From Mayfieldus sp963781495 (lineage in GTDB: Bacteria > Actinomycetota > Thermoleophilia > Solirubrobacterales > 70-9): 64,000 bases of DNA. The notes under the pieces were generated by a model. It searched no databases and was not told the DNA's origin. It saw only the letters and a list, made by a program, of their open reading frames with translations. This document shows positions 40,224 to 49,059 of the stretch, in pieces. The translations under genes and the position numbers were made by a program. The stretch's first letter is position 1, and each line of letters opens with the position of its first letter. Location of the stretch: positions 124,001 to 188,000 of the forward strand of contig CAWAFX010000002.1 in assembly GCA_963781495.1 (NCBI GenBank), written 5' to 3'.

Positions 40224-41144
40224 CTAGGTCCCCGGCCTTCCCTCGGCCATGCGGACGCCGAGAATTCGAACGAAGAGGAAGGCGAGAATCAGCACCGCGA
40301 TGAAGATCAGCACCGAGACCGCCGAGCCGAGCCCCAGATTGGTGCGCGAGATCAGCTGGTTGTAGCCGAGGATCGAGACCGACTCGGTGTTCTGCGCCCC
40401 CTTTGTGAGGATGAAGATGTTGTCGAAGATCCGGAACGCGTCGAGGGTGCGGAAGAGCAGCGCGACGAGGATCGCCGGCTTCATCAGCGGCAGGGTGATG
40501 CGGAAGAAGCGCTGCACCGCGCTCGCCCCGTCCACCTTGGCGGCGTCGTAGAGCCCGTCGTCGATCGTCGTCAGCCCGGCCAGTAACAGCAGGGCCATGA
40601 ACGGCGTCGTCTTCCAGACCTCGGCGAAGATGATCACCGCCAGCGAGCTCTCGTGGCCGCCGAACCAGGCCTTGTCGATGCCGAGCGCCGGGTTTACGAA
40701 GCCGGTGTCGGGCGCGAAGGCGAACTGCCAGGCGAAGGCCGCGGCGACGGTGACGATCCCGTAGGGAATCAGCACCGCGGTGCGGACGGCACCACGGCCG
40801 AAGATCGCCCGGTGCATGACCAGGGCAATCAGCATCCCCAGGGTCAGCTCGATCGCGACCGAGATCACCATGATCACGATCGTGTTGCCGAAGTCCTGCC
40901 ACCACAGCGACGAGGTGAGCACCGTCTTGTAGTTGGCAAGCCCGATGAAGCCGCCCTCGTTCGGGAAGCGCAGGTCGAGCTTCTGGGTCGAGAGGACGAC
41001 CGCGTAGATGATCGGATAGGCGGTAACCAGCAGCATCGCGATCACCGCCGGCGCACAGAGCATCCAGGCGAGGCGGTGCTCGGAGCGGGTCCGCTCGGTC
41101 ATCTCGGGCTTGCGGTCGTCGAGCGTGGGAGTGGCGGCTTCCAC
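40224..41144 (-). CDS. Sugar ABC transporter permease (MalF/SugA type)
   Basis: A 306-residue permease with six helices. The coupling loop reads YDAAKVDGASAVQRFFRITLPLMKPAI. MalF-type traits include a longer N-terminus and FIGLANYKTVL before the transport domain. It forms the channel with the next permease. It is the second gene in the operon, about 60 bp after the binding protein. Confidence 0.92.
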   Translation of the reverse strand: MEAATPTLDDRKPEMTERTRSEHRLAWMLCAPAVIAMLLVTAYPIIYAVVLSTQKLDLRFPNEGGFIGLANYKTVLTSSLWWQDFGNTIVIMVISVAIELTLGMLIALVMHRAIFGRGAVRTAVLIPYGIVTVAAAFAWQFAFAPDTGFVNPALGIDKAWFGGHESSLAVIIFAEVWKTTPFMALLLLAGLTTIDDGLYDAAKVDGASAVQRFFRITLPLMKPAILVALLFRTLDAFRIFDNIFILTKGAQNTESVSILGYNQLISRTNLGLGSAVSVLIFIAVLILAFLFVRILGVRMAEGRPGT

Positions 41145-41205
41145 TACAGCACCACCTCACGTTCGCGCTCGGCCTCGCACGATGCTCTCTTGCTGAGCCT
41201 CGCGC

Positions 41206-42510
41206 TCACAGCAGCCCCTTCCGCTTCACCGCGTCCTCGAGGTTGCTGTGCAACTGGTCATAGGAGGACGACGGGTCGCTGGGGTCGATCTTGTCCGGCG
41301 GCTGGATCGCGTCCTGGATCGCCAGCGAAACGTCCTGGTATGCGGGGGTCTGGGGGCGCGGAGCGGCGTCGTTGATCGACTGCTCGACCAGGGTCGAGAA
41401 GCCGGGGAAGGCCTTGCGGACCGCCTTGGTCGAATAGAGGTCCTCGCGCGAGGGGGGCAGGCCGTCGAGGCTGATCGCCGTCAGCTGGCTTTTCTTGTCG
41501 GCGATGCAGGCGGCGGCCTGGAAGGCCTGATCAGGGTGGCTGGAGTAGGAGCCGACGCCGATGTTGAAGCCTCCGAGCGGCGGCCGGCTGGGCTTGTTCG
41601 CGACCACCTGCGGGTACTTCGCGAAGCCCATCTTCTTCTGGATGTCGGGGGCGTTGTCCCCCGCGCTCGCGTAGGCGAAGGTGTAGTTGAGCATGAAGGC
41701 CGAGTCGCCGGCCTCGAATCCCATCCGCGCCGTGTCCTCGGTCGAGGTCGAGATGTTCGTCGCGGCCGTCGAGGAGTGGGCGAGCCTGCCCATCACCGCC
41801 AGCGCCTTGTCGGTCGGCGGCTGCGGGAGCGCCACCGACTCGGGGCCGGAGAGGATCTGCGCCCCCGCCGACTCGATCATCGCCGTCGCCCAGACGGTGA
41901 AGCCCTCGTACTTGTTGGCCTGCAGCTGAATCGTCCCCGGCTTGCCCTCGGATTCGAGCTTCTCGCCCTCGCTGATCATCTGGTCCCAGGTCGTCGGGGG
42001 CTTCGGGACCAAGTCCTTGCGGTACCAGAGCAGCTGGGTGTTTGAGTTGAAGGGGGCGCCGTAGATCTTGTTCTCGAAGGTCGCGGTCTTGATCACGCTG
42101 GGAAAGTCATTCGCCGTCACCCGCTTGGCAAGCGCGTCCGGGAACTGACGGATCCAGCCGGCGTTCGCAAACTCAGCTGTCCAGACCACGTCCATGCCGA
42201 TCAGGTCGACGCTGGAGTCCTTGGCGGCGAGGCGGCGCACCAGCTGCTCGCGCTGCTGGCTGGCGTCGGTCGGCAGCAGCTGGACGTCGATCTTGTAGGC
42301 GCCGTGGGCCTCGTCGGTGCATCGCTTCGCGACCTCCTGGATCGTGCCCCCGGGCTGGGTTGCGACGTACCAGTTGAGGGTCGGGGTGCCGCCGCTGCTC
42401 GAGCCTCCGCAGCCGGCCAACAGGACCGCGGCGACGATCGCGGTCAGAAAGATCACTCCACCAAACGGCAGACCCCACGGCGGCTCTCCTCCTCGGCCCG
42501 CGTCTCCCAT
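41206..42510 (-). CDS. Sugar-binding lipoprotein of an ABC importer (LpqY-like)
   Basis: A lipoprotein of about 434 residues. A hydrophobic segment and the lipobox LLAGC are followed by a type I-cluster solute-binding protein: LNWYVATQPGG, QREQLVRRLAAKDSSVDLIGMD, and WYRKDLVPKPPTTWDQMI. Gene order binding protein-permease-permease-ATPase matches lpqY-sugA-sugB-sugC, the mycobacterial trehalose importer. Trehalose is therefore a reasonable but unproved substrate. Start is uncertain: ATG 42510 gives an odd n-region (MGDAGRGGEPPW); ATG 42537 is upstream. Confidence 0.85.
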   Translation of the reverse strand: MGDAGRGGEPPWGLPFGGVIFLTAIVAAVLLAGCGGSSSGGTPTLNWYVATQPGGTIQEVAKRCTDEAHGAYKIDVQLLPTDASQQREQLVRRLAAKDSSVDLIGMDVVWTAEFANAGWIRQFPDALAKRVTANDFPSVIKTATFENKIYGAPFNSNTQLLWYRKDLVPKPPTTWDQMISEGEKLESEGKPGTIQLQANKYEGFTVWATAMIESAGAQILSGPESVALPQPPTDKALAVMGRLAHSSTAATNISTSTEDTARMGFEAGDSAFMLNYTFAYASAGDNAPDIQKKMGFAKYPQVVANKPSRPPLGGFNIGVGSYSSHPDQAFQAAACIADKKSQLTAISLDGLPPSREDLYSTKAVRKAFPGFSTLVEQSINDAAPRPQTPAYQDVSLAIQDAIQPPDKIDPSDPSSSYDQLHSNLEDAVKRKGLL

Positions 42511-42536
42511 CGGGATCACCAGAATGTTGCCCGGCA

Positions 42537-43205
42537 ATGCAAGGAGCTAAACCTAGGGCCGAGCTCAGGCCCGAGAGCGAGTACCTGGGCGAGCTGGCCG
42601 AGCGCCTGCGAACCCTGCTCGGCGCCCGGCTGGTCGGCGTCTACGCCGGGGGCTCGTATGCCCTCGGCGACTACCGGCGCCCGACCAGCGACCTCGACCT
42701 GGCCGCGGTCGTCGACGCGGCTCTCGACACCGAGACCAAGCGGCGGATCGTCGAGCAGGTCCGCCACGAGGCCCTGCCCTGCCCGGCCCGCGGCCTGGAG
42801 CTGGTCGTCTACCGACTCGAGACCGCCCGCTCGAGCGGGGCCGAGGACGACTTCGAGCTCAATCTCAACAGCGGGCCCCGGATGCCGCTTCGAGTCGACG
42901 AGAGTCCGGCCACCGTCGCCGGGCACTGGTTCCCGATCGACCGCAGCATCCTCGCCCAGGCAGGCGTCGCGATCATCGGCCCACCTGCGGGCGAGGTCTT
43001 CGCCGCGCTCGACCGCCGGGCCCTGCTGCCGGTCCTCGTCGATTCGATTCGCTGGCACCGTCGCAGCGGCGACGGCGATGCCGGGGCGCTCCTGGCAGCC
43101 TGCCGCTCGCTGCGCTTTGCCGAGCAGGGCCGCTGGTCATCGAAGCCGGCGGCTCTTGCCTGGCTGCTGGATCAGCTCGAGGCCCGCCTGACCGAGACCC
43201 GGTAG
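42537..43205 (+). CDS. Nucleotidyltransferase, ANT(3'')/AadA-like
   Basis: A 222-residue protein of the Pol-beta nucleotidyltransferase superfamily. The catalytic motif is GGSYALGDYRRPTSDLDLAAVV, i.e. GGS followed by the DxD pair. The helical C-terminus contains WHRRSGDGDAGALLAACRSLR, as in aminoglycoside adenylyltransferase-like proteins. Whether it modifies an antibiotic or another substrate cannot be told from sequence. It is divergent from the sugar-binding protein gene with only 26 bp between, so one of the two starts may be misplaced. Confidence 0.75.
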   Translation: MQGAKPRAELRPESEYLGELAERLRTLLGARLVGVYAGGSYALGDYRRPTSDLDLAAVVDAALDTETKRRIVEQVRHEALPCPARGLELVVYRLETARSSGAEDDFELNLNSGPRMPLRVDESPATVAGHWFPIDRSILAQAGVAIIGPPAGEVFAALDRRALLPVLVDSIRWHRRSGDGDAGALLAACRSLRFAEQGRWSSKPAALAWLLDQLEARLTETR

Positions 43206-43212
43206 CCGGCGA

Positions 43213-45513
43213 TCAGACGGTGACGCGGGTCTTCAGCTCGGCGAGGACGTCGAGCGGGAAGCCGGGCACGTCGTCGAGGTCGTCGATCGACGAATAGCCG
43301 CCCAGGCGCTCGCGGTGGGCGAGCACCCGGGTCGCCTGGGTGACCGAGAGGTGGACCGAACGCAGGTCCTCGAAGGTCGCGCTGTTGAGGTTGACCAGAT
43401 CGCCCCCTGGAGCAGCCGCCGGCTGGGCCGCTGCCGGCTCGGCAGGCTGGACGGGCGGGGGCGCCGGGGGCTCGACGGGCTGCGGGGGCGGCTCGGGCGT
43501 CGGCTCGACCGGCACCGGCGGTTCGGGGGCTGACTGGACCGGCTCGGGCTGCGGGGGCGGCGTCGGCCTCAGGGGCTCGGGGGACGCCGCCTCGCGAGGC
43601 ACCCACTGCGGCGGTCCCGGCTCGGTGACCTCCGGCTGGCTCGGCGGCTCGGGCGGTGGCTCGGGCTCGACCACCGAGGGCGCGGGCTCGGGTGCCGGAG
43701 CCAGGCCGGGGGAAGCAGCGGTGCCGAATTGGTCGACCGCTGCCGCCTCGGCCTCTGCGGCCTTGGCGCGCCGCTCGGCCTCCTGGGCGCGCTGCTCGGC
43801 GGCATTGACGTTGTCCAGCACTTCGCGCAGGCGTCGCTCACGCTCGGCCTCCTCGCCCTTCAGCTTCGCCATCCGCTCGGCCGCCGCCGCCCTCCGCTCG
43901 GCCTCGCTGGCCCTCGATTCGATCTGCTCGAGCCGCTGGCGGGCCTCGGCAAGCGCCTTGTCGTGGCTCTCGCGAGCCTGGCGCAGCTGTTCCTCGAGCC
44001 GGCGCGCCCGCTGTTCGGAGTCGCGGCGCACCTTCTCGGCCTCTGCCTTGACCGCTTCGGTCTCGCCGCGCACCTTCTGCTCGACCTCCATCCGCGCCCG
44101 GTCGGTGGCGCTGCGGATCTTCTCCTCGGCCTCGCTGCGCGCCCGCGCCGCTCTCCGGTCGGCGTCCTCCTGCTGCTGCTGGGCGCTGCGCAGTCGCTGC
44201 TCGGCCTCCTTGCGGATCCTCTCCTCCTCGCGGCGGATCTGCTCGACCTTGGCGCGCATGCTCTTCTCCGCCTCGTCCATCGCCGCCGTTTCGGCGGGGT
44301 CCGAAGCCGCCGCCGCGGCCTCGTCCGCCGCGGGAGCGGCGGACTCTGCGGGAGCGGGGGTTTCAGCCGCCGCGGGCTGGCTGGAAGTCTCGGTCGCGGG
44401 CTGCGGCTGCGGCTCGTCCTGGTCCGCCTGCTTCGCCCCTTCGGCCGCCGGCTGCGCCTCGGATGCAGGCTGAGGCCGCAGTGCGGGCGGAACGAACTCG
44501 GCCCCACCCGGGGCTTCCGCCGCCGCCGCGGCCCGCTCGGCAGGCGACGGGGTCGGGGCCGGGCTTTGGGCAGCTGCGGGGGAGGCGGCCGGGGTTGGGT
44601 CCGGCACCGGGGCCGGCTTCGGCCGGCGCCGGAAGAGACCGCGGCGCTGCGGCTTGGGCTCCGCCGTCGCCTCAGCTGCGCCCTGCTCGGCCTTGGCCGC
44701 CTGCGCCTGCTGCTCGGCCTGCTTCGCTTCTCGCTCGGCGCTCAGCTCCGCCTCCTTCTTGTCCTTTTCGGCCTGGCGCTGCGCGTCTCGCTTCGCCTGT
44801 TCGGCCGCCTTCTCCATCTCCGCCGCTTCTCGTTTTGCGCGGTCCGCCGGCGTCATCTGCTGCTTGGCGCGCTCGCGCTCCTCGCGTCTGCGTTTACGGC
44901 GGTCGGCCCGCGACTCCTTCTCCGGGGCGCCGGCCGGCTCGGATTGGGTCCCCGCGCCCAGCGAGCCCGCCCCCTGGTGCGATCCGCCCAGCGCCGCCTC
45001 GACCGGCGTCGCGGGGGCCGGCGTCCCGGTGCCCTGGGGAATCGTCCCCGACGGCCGGGGGGGCTGGTTGCCGCCCCGAGACGCCGACGCGGCGGTCGCG
45101 GAGGCCGCGATGCCGACGGCCCGCGCCGCGGGCTGGGCAGCGGCGGGCTTGCCTTTGGCCTCCTTCGCGGTCTGTCGCTTGCGCGCCCGCTCCTCCTCCA
45201 GACGCTGGCGCTCCTCGGCGCGCAGGCTGCGCTCCCTGCTTCGCTCGCTGCGGCGCTCGTCGCGCTGGCCGCGGCGCTCGGAGCGCCTCTGGCGCCGCAG
45301 CTCGCGCCGGCCGGGGCCCTTGCCGATGCTCGGCATCTCCTCGGTCCGCTGCGCCCGGGCCTCACCCTTGACCGCCTGCGGCTGAGCCCCGGCGCGGTCC
45401 GAACGGCGCATCAGCATCACGATCACGAGCAGAAGCAGGATCGCGGCGAGGATGGCGGCGACGAGGATCCCGACGTGGTTGTCGACGAAATCGCTGAAGT
45501 TCGCCAGGGGCAT
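43213..45513 (-). CDS. Membrane-anchored coiled-coil protein with C-terminal HhH (ComEA-like) domain
   Basis: A 766-residue protein. Residues 13-36 form one membrane helix (HVGILVAAILAAILLLLVIV). A long charged and Ala/Pro-rich part follows, with a predicted coiled coil of Glu/Arg/Ala repeats at about 420-640. A Pro-rich linker and a C-terminal helix-hairpin-helix domain (about 705-766: LVNLNSATFEDLRSVHLSVTQATRVLAHRE) close it. HhH domains of this type bind DNA in ComEA. The topology is ambiguous: no signal peptide precedes the anchor, so the coiled coil could be cytoplasmic. Not assigned to a known family. Confidence 0.75.
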   Translation of the reverse strand: MPLANFSDFVDNHVGILVAAILAAILLLLVIVMLMRRSDRAGAQPQAVKGEARAQRTEEMPSIGKGPGRRELRRQRRSERRGQRDERRSERSRERSLRAEERQRLEEERARKRQTAKEAKGKPAAAQPAARAVGIAASATAASASRGGNQPPRPSGTIPQGTGTPAPATPVEAALGGSHQGAGSLGAGTQSEPAGAPEKESRADRRKRRREERERAKQQMTPADRAKREAAEMEKAAEQAKRDAQRQAEKDKKEAELSAEREAKQAEQQAQAAKAEQGAAEATAEPKPQRRGLFRRRPKPAPVPDPTPAASPAAAQSPAPTPSPAERAAAAAEAPGGAEFVPPALRPQPASEAQPAAEGAKQADQDEPQPQPATETSSQPAAAETPAPAESAAPAADEAAAAASDPAETAAMDEAEKSMRAKVEQIRREEERIRKEAEQRLRSAQQQQEDADRRAARARSEAEEKIRSATDRARMEVEQKVRGETEAVKAEAEKVRRDSEQRARRLEEQLRQARESHDKALAEARQRLEQIESRASEAERRAAAAERMAKLKGEEAERERRLREVLDNVNAAEQRAQEAERRAKAAEAEAAAVDQFGTAASPGLAPAPEPAPSVVEPEPPPEPPSQPEVTEPGPPQWVPREAASPEPLRPTPPPQPEPVQSAPEPPVPVEPTPEPPPQPVEPPAPPPVQPAEPAAAQPAAAPGGDLVNLNSATFEDLRSVHLSVTQATRVLAHRERLGGYSSIDDLDDVPGFPLDVLAELKTRVTV

Positions 45514-45572
45514 CCACCGGCATCCTTACACGGAAGCAGCCGGAAATTCGGCCGCCCCGTTTCAGCCTCGGC

Positions 45573-46055
45573 TCAGCGCATTCGGCGCTTGTATTCGCGC
45601 TCGACCTCGCGTCGCACGTCGCGGTCGGCGATCTCGCGGCGGCGGTCGCGGCCTTCCTTGCCCCGGGCAAGCGCCAGCTCGACCTTGGCATGCGGGCCCT
45701 TGAAGTAGATCCGGGTCGGGATCAGCGTCAGCCCGCGCTGCTGGGTCCTGCCGATCAGGCGCTCGATCTCGTTGCGGTGCATGAGCAGCTTCCGCGGCCG
45801 CTCGGGATCGTGGTTCTGGTGGCTGGCCGGAGCGTAGGGGGAGATGTGCAGGTTGCGCAGCCAGACCTCGCCGCGGTCGACGACCGCGTAGGCGTCGGAC
45901 ATCTGCGCCTTGCCTTCGCGCAGCGACTTGACCTCGCTGCCCTGGAGCTGGATCCCGGCCTCCATCTGCTCGACGTACTCGAACCGGTGCTGGGCGCGGC
46001 GATTGGTCGCGACGTCGCCTGAGGCCGCACCGCGCTTCTTGCCCCTCTTAGCCAT
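45573..46055 (-). CDS. smpB: SsrA-binding protein
   Basis: A 160-residue SmpB of usual length. Conserved parts include NRRAQHRFEYVEQMEAGIQL, GSEVKSLREGKAQMSDAYAV, LHISPY and a very basic C-terminal tail that enters the mRNA channel. It brings tmRNA to stalled ribosomes. It overlaps rnr by 8 bp; RNase R degrades the released mRNA, so the two act in one process with the ssrA gene at 36.1 kb. Confidence 0.96.
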   Translation of the reverse strand: MAKRGKKRGAASGDVATNRRAQHRFEYVEQMEAGIQLQGSEVKSLREGKAQMSDAYAVVDRGEVWLRNLHISPYAPASHQNHDPERPRKLLMHRNEIERLIGRTQQRGLTLIPTRIYFKGPHAKVELALARGKEGRDRRREIADRDVRREVEREYKRRMR

Positions 46056-47793
46056 CGACCGGCTCCAGGTCGACGCGGCCGCGCGGGGCCTCGACCCGCC
46101 CGACCCGGACCGCGATCGGGTCGCCGAGGCGCACCGTGCGCCCGGTCTTGGTCCCGACCAGTGCTGTCTGGGTCTCGTTGAGCTCGAAGCGCTCGCCGCG
46201 CAGGCGGCGCGCCGGCAGCAGCCCCTCGTAGACGTCGCCGAGCTCGCCGCCGAAGCGCACGAAGGCCCCGGCCCCGATCACGCCCGAGACCTCGGCCTCG
46301 AACTCGGTCTCCCAGCCGCGCTCGAAGAGCTCACGCTCGAGCAGGAAGGCCCCGCAGACGTCGTCGGCGTCGCGCTCGATCACCGCCGCCTCGCGCTCGC
46401 GCTCGGAGCAATGGGTCGCCGCGGCGCGGACCAGGTCCAGGCCCGGCGCCCCCTCCCCCTCCCCGAGGGTCGCCAGCAGCGCCCGGTGCGCGATCAGGTC
46501 CGGGTAGCGGCGGATCGGCGAGGTGAAATGGCAGTAGGCGGAGCTGCCGAGGCCGGCGTGGCCGAGGTTTCGCTCGCTGTAGTGGGCCGGTCGCAGGGAA
46601 CGGAGCACGAGCGATGTATACGCCTCGCGGCCGTGCCCGCGACGCGCCGCCTCGGCGTTGACGAGGCGCGCGGCCTCGCGGGCGATCTCCGCCGCCTGGC
46701 GCGGCGCCAGGCTCTCGGGCAGCGGCGGTGTCGGCAGGTCGAGCGCGGCCAGCTGTGCGACCAGGTTCTTGACGCGCTCGGGGTCGGGCTGCTCGTGGAC
46801 CCGGTACAGCGTTGGAGTGCGCTTGCGCTCCAGCAGCGACGCCACCTGCTCGTTGCAGAGGATCATCAGCTGCTCGATCAGGCTGTGGGCCTCGGTCTGC
46901 GGGACCGAGCGCGCCGCGGTCACGTTTCCCTCGGCGTCGAAGGAGAACTCCGGCTCGGCCGACTCGACCTCGAGCGTGCCGAGGCTGCGCCGTTCCGCCA
47001 GCGCCGCCGCGACCTCGCGCGCCAGCCCCAGCGGTTCGGCTACGGCCTGCGGCGGCCGGGCGCGGCCGGCGAAGATCTCGTCCAGCTCGTCGTAGTCGAG
47101 GCGGGCGTCGGAGCGGATGCGACTGCGGTAGAAGCTGACCGAGCCCACGCTGCCGTCCGGTCCAAGCTCGATCTCGGTGCTGACCGCAAGCCGTTCGACG
47201 CCGGCGGACAGCGAGCAGGCGCCGGAGCTGAGCACGGCAGGCAGCATCGGCTCGACGCTCCCCGGCACGTAGGTGCTGTTGGCGCGCTGCGACGCCTCGC
47301 GGTCGAGCTCGGAGCCCGAGCGCACGTGTGCCGCGACGTCGGCAATGTGGATCCAGAGGCGCACCCCGTCCCCCTCGCGGCGGGCCGAAACCGCATCGTC
47401 GAAGTCGCGCGCCGTCGCCGGGTCGACGGTGAAGGTCGCCAGATCGCCGAGCTCACGCCGCGGCGCCGAGGCCCTCTCCGCCTTCTCTGCGGCCTGCTCG
47501 GCGGCCGCTTCGACGCGGTTGCGAAAACCGCGCCAGCCGGAGCGCTCCCAGAGCAGCGCCTCGACGACGTCGCGGGCCCTGTCGGGCGAGCCGAGCTCGC
47601 GCACCACCTTTGCCCGCCCGGGCCCGGTCTCGACCAGGGCGATCGAGCCGGGGCCGGCGCGCGAGCGGCGGTCGAGGGTGATCCGGGGGCCGCGCTCGAA
47701 CAGCGGCTCGGCGACCAAGAAGCGCCCGCGGCGCTCGATCGTCGCCACCCGGCGATCGGGCGGCTGCTGCCGCCCCCGTGGCTTCGCGCTCAC
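46048..47793 (-). CDS. rnr: RNase II/R family exoribonuclease
   Basis: A 581-residue RNB-domain enzyme. The catalytic core is TVDPATARDFDDAVSA with the metal-binding Asp residues, then HIADVAAHVRSGSELD and the C-terminal FTSPIRRYPDLIAHRALL. An S1 domain closes the protein. It is shorter than E. coli RNase R, mainly through reduced cold-shock domains at the N-terminus. The stop overlaps smpB; the start overlaps the S41 protease stop. Confidence 0.92.
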   Translation of the reverse strand: MSAKPRGRQQPPDRRVATIERRGRFLVAEPLFERGPRITLDRRSRAGPGSIALVETGPGRAKVVRELGSPDRARDVVEALLWERSGWRGFRNRVEAAAEQAAEKAERASAPRRELGDLATFTVDPATARDFDDAVSARREGDGVRLWIHIADVAAHVRSGSELDREASQRANSTYVPGSVEPMLPAVLSSGACSLSAGVERLAVSTEIELGPDGSVGSVSFYRSRIRSDARLDYDELDEIFAGRARPPQAVAEPLGLAREVAAALAERRSLGTLEVESAEPEFSFDAEGNVTAARSVPQTEAHSLIEQLMILCNEQVASLLERKRTPTLYRVHEQPDPERVKNLVAQLAALDLPTPPLPESLAPRQAAEIAREAARLVNAEAARRGHGREAYTSLVLRSLRPAHYSERNLGHAGLGSSAYCHFTSPIRRYPDLIAHRALLATLGEGEGAPGLDLVRAAATHCSEREREAAVIERDADDVCGAFLLERELFERGWETEFEAEVSGVIGAGAFVRFGGELGDVYEGLLPARRLRGERFELNETQTALVGTKTGRTVRLGDPIAVRVGRVEAPRGRVDLEPVDG

Positions 47794-49040
47794 TGCGCCG
47801 GGGTCGCGGGGGTGGATTTCGTCGCCCCCGCCCCGCCCGCCACCTTCGCGGCCAGCACCTGCAGCGCCCGCTGCAGCGCCTCGTCGGGCTTGGTGCGCGG
47901 ATCATCCTTCGCCTTGACGTCGGGGTGGATCCCCTGCGGGGCCAGCGAGATTCCGCCGGCGGTGAAGAACTCGCCCACCGTGAGGTCGAGCTCGCCGCCG
48001 TTGGAGAGGTCGAGGACGTCCTGGAAAAGGCCCTTGCCGAAGGAGCGGGTGCCGACGATCGTCGCCAGGCCGTGATCGGCCAGCGCCGAAGCGAGGATCT
48101 CCGCCGCCGACGCCGTGCCGCGATCGATCAGGATCACCATCGGTCGCCGCGGCAGCGGGTCGCCGGTCGCCTTGTAGACGCGGCTGCCCTCGGTGCGCGA
48201 CTTGGTGCTGACGACGACCGCGTCCTTGGGCAGGAAATCGCTCGCCGTCAGGACCGCCTCGTTCAGCAGCCCGCCGGGGTTCCCGCGCAGGTCGAGCAGG
48301 ATCCCCTTCGCACCGCGGTCCTCGAGCTTCTGGACGGCGTTTCGCAGCGCCCCGTGGGCTCCGTCGCTGAACGAGGTGACGATGTCGGGGCCGCCGAAGG
48401 CGACGTAGCCGAGCTTGCGACCCCCGGCCTCGCGCAGGCTGGGCTTGACGACCGGGGAGGTGATCTCGGCCCGCTGGACCTTGGTCCGCATGACCTTGGC
48501 GCTGCCCGGGGCGACGACGCCGAGCACCACGTCGCTGCCGGCGGGCCCCTTGATCTTCGCGGTCGAGAGGGTCGAGGATTGGCCGGCGATCGAGCTGCCG
48601 TTGACCGAGACGATCAGGTCGCCGACCTCGATCCCCGCCTTCCCCGCGGGCGAGCCCTTGAACACCTGAGCGACCTTCAGCCCCCGCTTGACCTCGGTGA
48701 CGCTGAGCCCGACGCCGGTGAAGTGGCCCTCGGTCTCCTCGTTCAGCCGCTGCGCCTGGGCCGGGTCGAGGTACTGCGAAAAGTGATCCTCCTTGTGGCG
48801 CCGGCGCAGGGCGGCGATCATGCCGCTGACCGAGCCGTTGTTGAGCTGGCTGCGCGAGGTCGAGCGAAAGTACTTGCCTTCGATCGTCTCCGCCGCCTCG
48901 CCGGAGAGCGTCGTCGTCTTGTCGACGAAGGCATCCTGGAGAAAGCTCGGCAGGTGGCTGGGGTGCCCCCCGAGCCAGATGCCGGCGCAGAGCACAGCGA
49001 TCAGGACCGCAGCGGAGACCGCCGCGCCAGCGGCTCTCAT
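47790..49040 (-). CDS. S41-family C-terminal processing protease
   Basis: A 416-residue secreted or membrane-anchored serine protease. After one N-terminal hydrophobic segment comes a PDZ domain (about 95-185) and a tail-specific protease domain. The Ser-Lys dyad is visible: Ser in DRGTASAAEILASAL and Lys in GTRSFGKGLFQ. It trims or degrades extracytoplasmic proteins by their C-termini. It is encoded directly after ftsX, 19 bp away, a common actinobacterial arrangement. Confidence 0.92.
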   Translation of the reverse strand: MRAAGAAVSAAVLIAVLCAGIWLGGHPSHLPSFLQDAFVDKTTTLSGEAAETIEGKYFRSTSRSQLNNGSVSGMIAALRRRHKEDHFSQYLDPAQAQRLNEETEGHFTGVGLSVTEVKRGLKVAQVFKGSPAGKAGIEVGDLIVSVNGSSIAGQSSTLSTAKIKGPAGSDVVLGVVAPGSAKVMRTKVQRAEITSPVVKPSLREAGGRKLGYVAFGGPDIVTSFSDGAHGALRNAVQKLEDRGAKGILLDLRGNPGGLLNEAVLTASDFLPKDAVVVSTKSRTEGSRVYKATGDPLPRRPMVILIDRGTASAAEILASALADHGLATIVGTRSFGKGLFQDVLDLSNGGELDLTVGEFFTAGGISLAPQGIHPDVKAKDDPRTKPDEALQRALQVLAAKVAGGAGATKSTPATPAQ

Positions 49041-49059
49041 CTGAGGCTCAAACCAGGGC

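Noticed and set aside
42537..43205. Calling the nucleotidyltransferase an antibiotic-resistance gene
   Set aside because: The GGS/DxD motif is shared by many nucleotidyltransferases and nothing in the context supports drug modification.
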